In this document: in pieces, positions 50,779 through 61,576 of the stretch | How positions within the stretch are numbered: position 1 is the stretch's first letter | Layout of the letters: every line of letters starts with the position of its first letter | Assembly (NCBI GenBank): GCA_025267735.1 | Contig: CM046307.1 | Location: 39,224,034-39,288,033, forward strand | Length of the DNA stretch: 64,000 nt | Direction: 5' to 3' | Source: Mactra quadrangularis | Lineage: Eukaryota > Mollusca > Bivalvia > Venerida > Mactridae | The notes under the pieces: generated by a model | Told to the model about the DNA's origin: nothing | Seen by the model: only the letters and a program-made list of their open reading frames with translations | The model's database searches: none | Program-made: the position numbers and the translations under genes

Positions 50779-51651
50779 GGTGAATTTTGCATATATAACA
50801 TTAGCAAAACTTCTCCTCCTAAAAAACTATCAATCACCACAGTCTCTTAAACAATACAATTCTATTGAAATTGTTTTAAGTTCAAATCTTAAGATAAACA
50901 AATATGTCAACAAAAACCGAACACGGAGATATATGGCATGGATGTATTTTCATGGTTCACTGAACGTTTCTATGACAACATTTCCTGCAATCATATAAAA
51001 CAGAGTGGAACAAAAATATCTACACCGTACACAATTTCCTTCTGTTGAACTAAATGACAACCTTACATATTTACATGCTGTAGAAGGAAACCAAATTAGC
51101 ATTTATATTAAAATCTAGCATCTGAATTTCCCTGTTGGATTCTTTTATTCCATGAAGTTATCTGTATAATAAGAGACAATCAATGGCACTATAAACAGAA
51201 TAACAAGAGCTTATAGAAATATATTAACGAACCTTCTTATGGGACTTGACTGTCATATTATAGAAATACTTCTAATCAACCAAGTCTGATCTACTTCCAG
51301 AATGTGTTTAGCTTGCATTATATTTCTAAATACGACTTCTTATATAGTCGCTGCTATAACTTTCAATTATTTTTACAATCATTTTGACTTCTCTCTGTTA
51401 ATTCTTACATTGATCTGAATCTAGATTGTCTAGATTGTGCCTTATTAAATCAGATATATTAGTACACACTTATAAAGGAACATTTTCTAAGCATGTCATC
51501 AGTACAACCATGCATAAACGGTTCATAAATCCATGGGGAGACAATTTTACCAGCTTATATATCATATGTCTATCTTCTTACAAAAAGGAGTCATAATTAT
51601 GGTATTTTTAAATATTATATAACTGTTTCCATGGTGACTCAGTTATGTTGA

Positions 51652-51964
51652 TTTGTTTTGTTTTTGTTGGATTTAGCGCCATAGCAACTCATTGTATAGG
51701 ACATATAACGGTGGTCAGTCAACCTACTCACTGTTCCTGGAAAGGCTAAATCTCTGGATTAAGCTGTTAACCAACTACTTAGCACATACTTTCGTCAGTA
51801 ACTGACAACTGCCCTACATAATTTAAAATCATTGGTAGGAGGGAGAATGGCCATAGAAATAATTTCATGACCAAGCTCCACTAAAGTATGCCCCGCCCGG
51901 GAATCGAACCTACAACCCCTTAATCATTAGACTTGCGTGCTACCAATTGAGCTAGCCAAGCGGC
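51652..51964 (-). mobile_element. SINE family A, copy 6
   Basis: Complete copy: CTAGCTCAATTGGTAGCACG, B box GGTTCGATTCCC, tail GAGTTGCTATGGCGCTAAA. Target duplication not evident. Confidence 0.92.
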
Positions 51965-53749
51965 TTAAAACTAAACAGTTTAAAACAAAACGTTTCATTC
52001 TAATATTAAAAACACCATTTTGATTTCCAGTCTGCATAAAATAAAGCACACTGCAGGTCAACCAGCCATTATGTCAAGAAAATGATAAAAATAACTCTAA
52101 GTTTTTCAATTAGTAAAGTAGTGACTGTCACAATTATTCTGTGACTTAATGTCAGACTGCGTGATAAATTAGAAAAATCTTGAAATAATTGAATAATTTG
52201 ATCATAGAAAGAGTGAATACTATGACACAAAGACCGGATATAAACTTAATTAAGTACAATAAAACTGAATGTTATGTTATCTAAATGTATCTGAGAGAAG
52301 AATGTTCCCATAGACTTCATGCAAAAAACCTTGAATTTCCCATCATAGAAATTACACATTAAAAACCAATTAACAATTATTTCTACATTTGGTAGAGTAC
52401 ATTGAAAAAAATTCTCCATTTGAAGACAGTAATCAATGAATTATTATAGTTAATCATCAACAACAGCAAATACTGAGCAATCATCTTTGCAATAGGAATT
52501 AAGTGTTTTCTTCAGGGTCAAAATTTTAAGGGTCACACATGACCCCTATGTTCAAAAAATGGGGGTCAAATGGAAATATTAGGTGGTCAGCACTTATCAG
52601 TTCTTTAATTATATGAAATTCCTGTAAATCAACGAATCCATTACATTGTAGGTTTGGTTTTTGTTTAGAGCCAAGCTATGAAACCTGTTTTTTCCAAGTA
52701 AGAAACTAGGCTGATGTTTATTGAAGGTGGGAGTTAGGAGAAGTATCTTGTGATATTTTAAAAAAATTCAAAGACTGAAGAAGCCTAGCAAGGAAGCACA
52801 TGCTTTCAAACAATGGACTCAAGACAAAATTAATGGGTCCACCGGATATACAATCAAACATCAAATTTTATAAACATCTAATAGTACATGGATCAAAGTG
52901 GTGCACCTCTTTGGGATGTTTTCATATTTAAGACTGCAGGAAAGTAAAAATTATGAATTAGGTTTCCAAAAAACAGTCCCATGTGTCTAGTAACAAACTG
53001 TTTGCATAGGCTTGATTATGGCAAGCTTATGATTTGCTAGAGCTGGGTGTCTAACAATTGTTGAATGCCAGAAGTTCATTTTATAGTAGTCTTCGACGTA
53101 AGCCTCTTGTCCGATGCCTGGGACAAGTAATATCTCCGCAAGAATCTAAGTCAGTAGCATGATAAAGCAAGTTTTATTTTCCATGTCCAACTACAGTTGA
53201 TATCCAAAAATAAGTAATTAAAACTGCTGTTTTTCTCATTTTCTTATCAAACATTCTCATATCCAGTGGTTATCAAAATTCTCAATCTAGATCGAGAATG
53301 CCTTCTTCAACGTGTCCAAGCAAACTATTGGCAGTTTCATTAGTTATTTCTAAATAACATGGAATGAACAATTCCTGTACCTGTGATGTACATGTATCTA
53401 TTTCATCACTACTTAGGCATATCCAGGAGTTATCTACAATTTAGGGATGCTTTCTAAATGATCGTTTTTGAATTGCTTTGGTGGCTAAAATGTCAGCAAT
53501 GGGTCTTGAAACAAACAGACAACTAAAGCACCATTTACAGGTAGATGTGATTTGAAACAACTGTTGCAAAACAACAAAAGATGACAGCAAAATGACCATG
53601 ATTACTTATCTAAAATGTTCATCCATTCAGAGTCAGTATGGAAAAAGTTGAAACAATTCCAGAGCTTGACATTAATTTTTTATAATAGGCTGCCAAAATA
53701 GACGGCTAACAGTATGTTTTACTTTCCTGAGCTAAATGTTTACTAGTGC
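51965..53749. other. AT-rich intron, nothing recognised
   Basis: No supported exon, repeat or motif cluster. Confidence 0.45.
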
Positions 53750-54549
53750 GACAATATTAACCTGAGCCTGAACTACCTAATTATAATAATTACACACTTC
53801 ACTTACATTAAAGTGTGAGTTTCCGTATGCATGTATAGGGTTATATACCTGTTTATAACAACCTATGCGACTAATAAATCAATTTTGTAAACATGGCATG
53901 TTATTGTTCTTTTAATTTTGGACACATTAGTTTTGGGGGAAACACGTAAGTCCACAATACGTGGCACAATTTCAAAGTATTTATTCTTATGAAAACAAAA
54001 TTAATTGTTCAGTACTTGTATTTTGCTGTATTTTTGCCGTAAGCTTCTGATAAAGCACAATTTACAAAAGAAGCAAAAAAAGACTGTAAATACTGAGATT
54101 AATATATTCCAATCTGATTAAAACCCGATCTAACATTTTCTGCTCGCATACTCGCTAATTTAGATCTGGCCTTTTTCAAACGAAGGTCATGTTCAGGCGA
54201 CCTTTTCTCATCATAATATTCATGACTAAATTCTTAAGATGCGTAACTTGTTTACATCATCTACGTCACGCAATTTGAAATGAGCCGCCCAATCGCAGAC
54301 TGTGAATAATACCGCTGTTAAATTAGCATGCAAAACTTGGTCTAAGAATAGAAATTACGAAATCAAAATGTGATTAATAGTGTTTTCGTCTAGATGAAAG
54401 CTACGCACTGATTGGTCGAAACAAAGTTCATCTCGACGTGACCTTCCACGGAGAAAGTAGAGATCCTGTACGACAACGCTCTACAGGATATCTGTTTACG
54501 GAGATTGAATATATTCTTGCATAAAGGTCAAGCTCAGGCTAATATTGTC
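53750..54549. mobile_element. 800-bp element with 24-bp inverted ends
   Basis: GACAATATTAACCTGAGCCT begins it, and the reverse complement of its end reads GACAATATTAGCCTGAGCTT. The ends match at about 21 of 24 bases. The interior is richer in CpG than the flanks but has no long frame. No target duplication was identified, so the superfamily is open. Confidence 0.75.
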
Positions 54550-55477
54550 AGACTATAGTAACAAGTTGTCTGACCCAAATAATATGTTTTCAGGGGCAAA
54601 TATAGGTCTTCAGGGGCAATATGACAACCTTTAATGTCGAGACCTGCAATCTGCCAGAGATTTTGTATGGTATTAATGATAAAAGAAGAGAAAAGAGTTT
54701 TAATACAAAACAAATTTTCTTAAAGTCTTAAGACAGTTGAATTTTTTAAAAAGAAATTACCATGACATTTTCAAGTACTTTGAGATCAAACCATCTTATA
54801 TAACATCACAAGATAAACTAAGATCTGCCAAGGGATATTTGGAGATTACATCCAGCTTCAGGAAATATCATTTAATTTCCAATGTCATTTACATAATTAC
54901 GACAGACTTTATAATCTTAGTACATGCCAACTCAAAATCTATTTTTCTGAAAAGCCACTATGAAACAGGCAACTTCTCCTTACAGAACAAGCATTGACAA
55001 TATTGGGTCAGACAATTTAGCTTGATTTATTATAGAGCTCAGTTCCAGTACATTTGATATAAATAACTGCATAGCATGTGGATCATACATATTGTCCATG
55101 AAATCTTTGTCATAATGTTTGATAAGGGCTAGGCCAAGGATTTCATAAAAAAGACCAGCAAGTCCTGAATACATTTATATCTATGATGGCATCTTAATTT
55201 GTACGATACAATCTTTCCTTAGAAAGTCAAAAAATAAAGGAAGATGGTTTGTGAATGAAATTTAAAATGTACACCTTCATTTGTAATCATGACTCTGAAA
55301 TCACACTATGGTTTGAAGAAGAAAACAGTAAGAAATCCACCTCAACTCAGAGTTTTAAAGAGCTGGAAGTATTTTAAAGTCTTGCATATTCTTATCCTGT
55401 TTGCTGCTCATCAGATTTCCAAAGCTTGTTTAATACTTTTTGCAAAAACCCTGGAAAACCTATCAACAATTTTCCTA

Positions 55478-55870
55478 TAAAAAGAGGATCCTGAGGACCC
55501 TGGACCCTTCACCTGAGAACTAGATGCTTAGGGCATTTGACAAAAGATTGTTAAACAGTATCAGCTGATGAAAATAGTGATCCTAAGGGCAGGGCCAATT
55601 TTCAAACCAGGGGCATAATTTGAACAACCTTTGTAGAAGACCTCAAGATAATACAACAAACCAAATATGAAATCTATATGACTTGTAGTGTAGCCTTAAA
55701 AAGAAGATATTTTAAACAATGATTTTCCATAACTGTTTGTAAATCTAGTGAACCCTTGGGCAAGGCCAATTTTTGACCCCAGGGGGATAATTTGAACAAT
55801 CTTTGTATACTTTTAGGGTTCAATGTTAAGGTTTATAGTGAAGCATATTAAAAAATATCTTCCAACATTT
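55478..55870. mobile_element. Dispersed element Q, copy 2
   Basis: AAGAGGATCCTGAGGACCCT, TTCACCTG, GAACTAGATGCTTAG and CAGCTGATGAAAATAGTGAT match copy 1 at 26.7 kb in order. GGCAAGGCCAATTTTTGACC repeats part of its own start, so it carries an internal duplication. Confidence 0.65.
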
Positions 55871-55925
55871 GATATGTTTGACTTCTGTACTTTGTCTCAG
55901 GTGGTAAAATGAATATTTAAATTTA

Positions 55926-56098
55926 GCAGAAGTCCAGTGGTAGGATGCATGCCTAGGGATCAAGAGGTCCTGGTTCCAACCCCACTGAGGGCAAGAAATT
56001 TACCTGCTATTGCTTCAATCTGCCCAGGTGTAAGAGGGTACCTGTAAGGTATAATTTCCTTGTGCCAGTTTGTCAGCTGCACAAAGTGGAGCAAAAAG
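55926..56098 (+). mobile_element. tRNA-derived SINE, family E, copy 2
   Basis: Head with CAGTGGTAGGATGCATGCC and B box GGTTCCAACCCC, followed by GGGCAAGAAATTTACCTGC and AATCTGCCCAGGTGTAAG. It ends at the C-run and minisatellite. Confidence 0.7.
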
Positions 56099-56099
56099 A

Positions 56100-56114
56100 C
56101 CCCCCCCCCCCCCC
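56100..56114. repeat. 15-C homopolymer
   Basis: A pure C run at the junction of the SINE and the 35-bp minisatellite. Such runs are prone to length error in assemblies. Confidence 0.95.
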
Positions 56115-56140
56115 GATTGATAGATAGCTACCAGTAGCTC

Positions 56141-56560
56141 GATGACTAGGGGTAATAGCATCATGGGCAAGTGACGATGACCAGGGGTAATAGCATAATG
56201 GGCAAGTGACGATGACCAGGGGTAATAGCATCATGGGTAAGTGACGATGACCAGGGGTAATAGCATCATGGGTAAGTGACGATGACTAGGGGTAATAGCA
56301 TCATGGGCAAGTGACGATGACCAGGGGTAATAGCATCATGGGTAAGTGACGATGACTAGGGGTAATAGCATCATGGGCAAGTGACGATGACCAGGGGTAA
56401 TAGCATCATGGGTAAGTGACGATGACCAGGGGTAATAGCATCATGGGTAAGTGACGATGACCAGGGGTAATAGCATCATGGGTAAGTGACGATGACCAGG
56501 GGTAATAGCATCATGGGTAAGTGACGATGACCAGGGGTAATAGCATCATGGGCAAGTGAC
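56141..56560. repeat. 35-bp minisatellite, exactly 12 units
   Basis: Units start every 35 bp from 56,141. They read GATGACYAGGGGTAATAGCA, then TCATGGGYAAGTGAC, with one CATAATGGG variant. Two Y positions vary between units. Every junction forms GTGACGATGAC, which holds a TGACG CRE half-site. The array is intronic to PDE4, about 530 bp past the UCR1 donor. Confidence 0.98.
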
Positions 56561-56564
56561 GTCA
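56557..56564. promoter_or_regulatory. Perfect CRE at the end of the minisatellite
   Basis: The last unit runs into GTGACGTCATCAC, making TGACGTCA. It is 527 bp into the intron after the UCR1 exon. A CREB role is possible but only inferred. Confidence 0.4.
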
Positions 56565-56767
56565 TCACAATGTTAAAAGAAAATCAGTATGTACATTTTT
56601 CATATTTCTGGCAAGTCAAGTAATCACTATAAATTAACTGGGCTTGTTGATTTACTAAAATGTTGTTTTTTTACATGTTTTTGAACTTATTTCACCTTAA
56701 TAAATGGCATCAAAATCAGGTCAAATATTTTATTTTAATTATGACATTATAAGTTGTTCATAAACAG

Positions 56768-56935
56768 ATAGTGATTCATTGGTAGGGCGCACACTAAAGG
56801 TTCATGAGGTACCAAGTTCAAATCCCACTAGGGTCACTGCTTACTTCATTGAGCAAGAAATTGACCTGCAGTAGTTCCACTCCACCCAGATATAAATTGG
56901 CACTATGAGGGATTACCTGCCTGAAGGTAATTTCA
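56768..56935 (+). mobile_element. tRNA-derived SINE, family E, copy 3
   Basis: ATTCATTGGTAGGGCGCACA, B box AAGTTCAAATCCC, then GAGCAAGAAATTGACCTGCA and CCACCCAGATATAAATTGG. Same order as copies 1 and 2. Confidence 0.7.
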
Positions 56936-57091
56936 ATGATCAGGGTTTTTGGGTTTTCATACTAAACAGTAAAGTTGGCTGGTCATGTTTATGGAAGCAG
57001 ACTTTGAACAATACTTTAACTTTTTGATGCAGGCATTAAAACAATGCAAAAATACAGCAATGCTCTACAATAAACATGTAAACAAACTTAC

Positions 57092-57384
57092 CTCTCTCTT
57101 GATGCTTGAACATTGGTTAAAGTAATATAATTATTGCGTACACTTCGTAAACTTGCTAACACTTGAGCAAATGGAGTAACAATGAGGTCTTCAGCATGCC
57201 TGGAATGAAAAAATTCAGAAAAGCTACAATCCTCGTCATGACGTTCAGCGCTACGACCTTTTGGTGTCTTGCCTCTGTCTCGACTCTTGTCTCGGCTTCT
57301 CTTTCTTTCTCTCTTGGATAACTTAACAACGCTGCAACCATTACTTTTAAAACTTGGTGTTAGATACTGAACAAGTTTCTGCAT
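57092..57384 (-). CDS. PDE4: PDE4 exon: basic N-terminus (putative alternative first exon) plus UCR1
   Basis: The 3' part (57199..57092) encodes UCR1. It contains [15 protein letters not shown] followed by SVRNNY, nearly identical to animal PDE4s. UCR1 pairs with UCR2 to restrain the catalytic site. The donor GTAAGT follows at 57091..57086 and leaves phase 2. The frame stays open upstream for about 62 codons to an ATG at 57384, which has A at -3; the first in-frame stop is at 57447..57445. This upstream part is richer in G+C than its surroundings and encodes a basic stretch ([17 protein letters not shown]), then an acidic HDED patch. I infer an alternative first exon. A good acceptor (pyrimidines then CAG at 57202..57200) would also let 57199..57092 serve as an internal exon of longer isoforms. 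The usual RRESF-type PKA site is not in this exon. UCR1 is certain; the N-terminal extension is likely. Confidence 0.85.
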
Positions 57385-57447
57385 GGTTGCTGTTTGCAAT
57401 ATAATCTGTATAGTGCGTTCTTGTACCTTTGAAAATGTTACAAATTA

Positions 57448-58906
57448 GTATAAACTAACTAACACACAAAAGTTATCCAATTTCAGCAGTAGATTTTAAC
57501 ACATATGTTTCTATGATATTAAAAACACCATCATCAATCTACAACACTACTTGTAAAAAAATAGTGAGTGAAGTCTTTAAAGTGAAATGCACAATAAATC
57601 ATATTAAAAATGTATCATATGAATAATTTATCACTTTTGAAACCAATTAGACAATATCTTTATTATTGTCACATTGAAATATCACTTTCCATAGTAATTC
57701 TAGAATTGACTTTATCCATTTTTGTCACAGGAATTATTCTAGAAAGAGAATATCAACTGTCTTTCTCAAAACATTTTTTGTCCGCTAGCAATTTCCAATG
57801 TTATTTTTCAACAAATGTTAATTATCAAATAATGCAAACATATTAGCATTCATTATTTATGAAAGTGTATAAGACAAAACACTAAATGAACAGACTGCTA
57901 GGAACAAATACACAAAGCAGCTAGTATGCACTTAAATTTGGCAAAAATCTCCAAAATCAATTTTCTGGTTAAATTCACATTAATTAAATTAAACATTTGA
58001 AGGCAATTTCCCTTTTTATCAATATGTCAATGACATAAAAATCAGATTAACTGATTTTGATTATGCAAATTATTATAAAATGCACATAATTTTCACCCAA
58101 GTGTATACATGTAGTTGTTTTGTATTTACAGCTTATTATGCAAGTCAACACAATTTCTTATCCATTGTGCACACCATATGTAAACAAATCCTTTTGAACG
58201 TTTGTACGTCTGCTATTATGAATACAAATCAAGATCATGCACAGGACAGGATGTTTAAACCAACTGACATTTTCATTTTCCATATTGATCATGCCAAGAA
58301 AACACAAATTTTCTGAGGAAATTTCCAACAAATTCAGATGCTATTCTGAATGTTTAACATATGAAAAATTGATAAACTATCACAATTATAGTCTGCTGAA
58401 TCCCATTTCATGACATTCCAAAAATTATTCATCCAGACGACAACAAAATATAGTCAGACGACATAAAATGCATGAGCAACAGTTCTGTATGACACGATAG
58501 GATATAACATAGTAGTCTTTCTGCTTCATGAATATCACACATAATTTCTCTATATCAGTATTGATTGAATATTCCAAGTAAAAAGAATTTTGCACAATAT
58601 CAATACAAAAGACTATAGGCTATATGGAATCAATTTTTTGGAACTATTATATATTAATAATACTCCAGTTCAAAAATTGGTACAAGTACATAAAATTCAA
58701 CAACTTTAGTCAATGTGTTTTTTTCTCCTCACTCACTCTCTCTAACTCAATATGAGACAGTGTTACACATTGACACTCTATCTCTATATAAGATCAATAC
58801 TGATTTCCACCATATTAAGGGAAACTGAAAACAGTGTGCTAGGAAAGTTATGTTCTAGATGAGAATCAAGTTATATCAGTGTTGTTAACTAAATATTCAG
58901 CTTGAG
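57448..58906. other. 5' side of PDE4, no further exon recognised
   Basis: Searched on the minus strand for a UCR1 upstream exon (RRESF and SDSDYDLSPK-type motifs) without success. The frames at 57,610-58,316 are AT-driven and not accepted. If the exon at 57,384 is a true first exon, its promoter should lie just above it, but no TATA-type or initiator signal stands out. Confidence 0.4.
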
Positions 58907-59026
58907 TAAAGTTTCCCTTAAAAGGCCACCTTGTTTATTGCAAAATCATGCCATTTTTGGCCAAGTTTAAGACCCAAATGCCTAATATGAGAAGAGGGGT
59001 GCTATATTAAGGACATTCTGCTATAA
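58907..59026. mobile_element. Diverged MITE M4
   Basis: TAAAGTTTCCCTTAAAAGGC, AAGACCCAAATGCCTAATAT, GCTATATTAAGGAC and TTCTGCTATAA correspond to the copy at 29.3 kb. Confidence 0.6.
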
Positions 59027-59167
59027 AGATCTAGAAATCACAGCACTGTATCATATTCTTTCATGCTTTACAGTGAAACGTCGCGTTATTCGATGAAAAT
59101 AAACGATGAGATATAAATTTTATATTTTCATCGTAGTGAAAATATAACTTTATATTTTCATCGTTCA

Positions 59168-59219
59168 TGACGTCATATTAGAAGATAAATGACGTCATCA
59201 TGGAGTAGAAATGACGTCA
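59168..59219. promoter_or_regulatory. Three perfect CREs at 22-bp spacing
   Basis: TGACGTCA occurs at 59,168-59,175, 59,190-59,197 and 59,212-59,219. The 22-bp spacing puts the sites close to the same face of the helix, about two turns apart. They lie about 1.8 kb upstream of the ATG of the UCR1-containing exon. CREB/ATF binding and cAMP control are inferred. The sites adjoin a foldback element, whose second copy at 37.4 kb lacks them. Confidence 0.5.
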
Positions 59220-59278
59220 CGTTATAATTTGTTTAAAATACATCAAATAAAACACAAAACTAAGCATGAAAGAAACAG

Positions 59279-59433
59279 AATATTTGTCAACTTTGACGTA
59301 AGATGATTTTTATTTCAACTCGTGAACTCAGAAAGTGACATTTTCACTTGTGGTTATGCCACTCATGAAAATAAGTTTTCTGAGCTCACTCGGTGAAATA
59401 AAAAATCGGTCTTACACCAAAGTTGACGAATAT
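59279..59433. mobile_element. Foldback element F with long arms
   Basis: Arms of about 70 bp: ATATTTGTCAACTTTGACGT, TTTTATTTCAACTCGTGAAC, then TTGTGGTTATGCCA on the left. The right side is complementary, with TTTCTGAGCTCACTCGGTG and CAAAGTTGACGAATAT. A transcript would fold into a long hairpin. Confidence 0.88.
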
Positions 59434-59434
59434 C

Positions 59435-60442
59435 CTCTATTTATTACCGGTACATCAATTTGAATGTTTTCATGTTGAACATGCACAAACATACATAAAG
59501 AAATTTGTGTTTGCATAACTATACAGTCAGTGAATTATCACGAATTATCACAGGAATTATGAGTGTAATGATGTGCATTTTGATCAAACAGCCATAATGG
59601 ATGGTGTGTAAAAACCTGGGACACCCTTTAGAAAAGCTGGGACCCGGGATCATATTAAACATATAGTAATTTGGGGGAATTGACCAACTGTTGTTGGTGT
59701 CTTCTATCAGTCATCTGTTATATCATGCTATTTATCAAAGATATGCTAGTGAAATGAAATGTTGACAGTTTAAATGAATTTCAATTTCAATTTCTTAGAC
59801 TAGATCAAACCAACATCTACTAGCTTGTTATGTGTTGACCATAACAGGTCACATATAATGTATATAAATATACATAATTGGCCAGAACTTTCAAAAAGTC
59901 CAGACACTATAAAGCAATAAGTTAGCTATATGAGGAATGATTTATTTGTATGAAGAGAGTTAGATAAGGGCTAGCCATTGACAAATATCCTATAAATTGT
60001 ATTTCCTACGTCATACTGTCTTTCTATATACATACATGATAGAGCTTAGTAACGCAAAGTAATTTATCAATCTTAGCGATGATGTCAGTAGAAGAAAAGT
60101 ATATGATATATATCCCATATCGTCACTATAGAAAGGAAACATCATCATGAAATTACAGTAACGCCCTTTATACCATGATTAAACTGGTAATATGGTCACA
60201 TGATATCATATGGGCACATGAATTGTGACCTCATGATTTCCCTTACGTCAGTAATATAGCTACCTGTGTTCACACTGAGTCATTTTAACTAACCACAAAC
60301 GCCATAAGATTAGTTGCTAAACATGGAAAGGCTTGGTATAACCTAAACACATACATATATTGTAATTTGATGTTGAATACCCTAAGTTTTTGTATGGATA
60401 AACCACAAAAGTCAAGACTGATTAACACAATCATGTACATGG
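59435..60442. other. AT-rich sequence, nothing recognised
   Basis: No supported feature apart from the left target duplication of the next SINE. Confidence 0.45.
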
Positions 60443-60829
60443 TTTGTTTATTTGTTCTTTTTGTTGGGTTTAACGCCCTAGCAACACATTGTATAGGTAA
60501 AGGAAGATGGTTTCTGAATGAAATGTAAAATGCACACCTTCATTTGTTCTGTTTGTTTGTCTGGTTTAACGCCATAGCAACACATTGTATAGGTCATATA
60601 ACGGTGGTTAGTCAGCCTACTCACTTTTCCTGGAATTAGGCTAAATCACTGGATTTAGCTGTTAACCAACTACTAAGCACAAACCTTTCATCAGTGACTG
60701 ACATAATTAAGAATCATTGGTAGGAGGGAGAATGGCCATAGAAATTATTTCATAACCAAGCTCCACAAAAACCCAGGAATTGAACCCACAACTCCTTGAT
60801 CAGTAGACTTGCGTGCTACAGACTGAGCT
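60443..60829 (-). mobile_element. Chimeric SINE family A insertion
   Basis: Perfect 13-bp target duplications ATCATGTACATGG (60,430-60,442 and 60,830-60,842) enclose three parts. They are a SINE-A 3' tail (60,443-60,497), a 50-bp piece (60,498-60,547) matching 55,235-55,284 at 47 of 50 bases, and a nearly complete SINE-A with a decayed head (60,548-60,829). One pair of duplications around all three implies one insertion event. Confidence 0.88.
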
Positions 60830-60842
60830 ATCATGTACATGG

Positions 60843-61576
60843 AAAAGCCAACTAAAAACCTGATTCAAATACATGCATACAGAAATATGCAAATATAAGT
60901 CATGAAGAAATTGTCATTTTTAGTTAAAAGTAGCGTTGATTTTGATGGTGGCATTTTTTATACGAAGCAATGACATTAATAATTAGTACAATATAATTTA
61001 GAGTGAAAATAACCAAAACTTCTGAAAATTAAACAAGCATTAGTACAGAATATGATAAATTTTGCTGAAAAATAAGACAATCAATGGTTAATTATCTAGA
61101 CAATAAAGATAAATATTAAGATAAATATCACCTTTTTGAACAGAGAAAATGCTTAAAAATGTCACTTTTCAGCTCATCATTAAAATGTATTTACTATCAT
61201 CTGTTTGAACAAGTCAAATGAAGCCATATTACAATTGTTAACATATTTAAATTAGATTATGTGATAAAAAAGGGTCTGTACCCATTCTTTTGAAAGCTTT
61301 TCTTAAACTGCCAATTTTAAATGTTCTAGATTACTATCTAGTACAGCCGACATAAGAAGCAAAATATGGTAAGGCCTAGGTACTAGTAGACAAAACAAAA
61401 AAATGGATTTGATTTGTCAATAAAATGACAGTGTTTGAGATCATTAGCAGATATTGTTATCATTATATAACTTTATAATAGATTGGCAAGTGCATTTGGT
61501 TCAAGCAATAGGTGGACAGTACAATAAGATGATATAAATGTTGCACTCACAAAACTTGGCATAAGGTACATATACA
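60843..61576. other. AT-rich sequence, nothing recognised
   Basis: No supported exon or repeat. Confidence 0.45.

Larger units (their letters stand above)
1..57384 (-). other. PDE4: Partial PDE4 (dunce-type) transcription unit
   Basis: This is the span of the minus-strand phosphodiesterase 4 gene visible here. PDE4 enzymes hydrolyse cAMP to 5'-AMP and shape PKA signalling in the cytosol and at scaffolds. Four exons encode the regulatory half: UCR1, a linker and UCR2. Reading from high to low coordinates, the splice phases are 2, 1, 0 and 1 and agree at every junction, which makes a single continuous transcript very likely. The catalytic HD-type domain was not found and is expected beyond base 1. 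The introns are large and full of repeats, and no other gene was recognised in them. Short isoforms could start inside the 34.9-kb intron, as in other animals, but no such exon was found. Confidence 0.9.
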
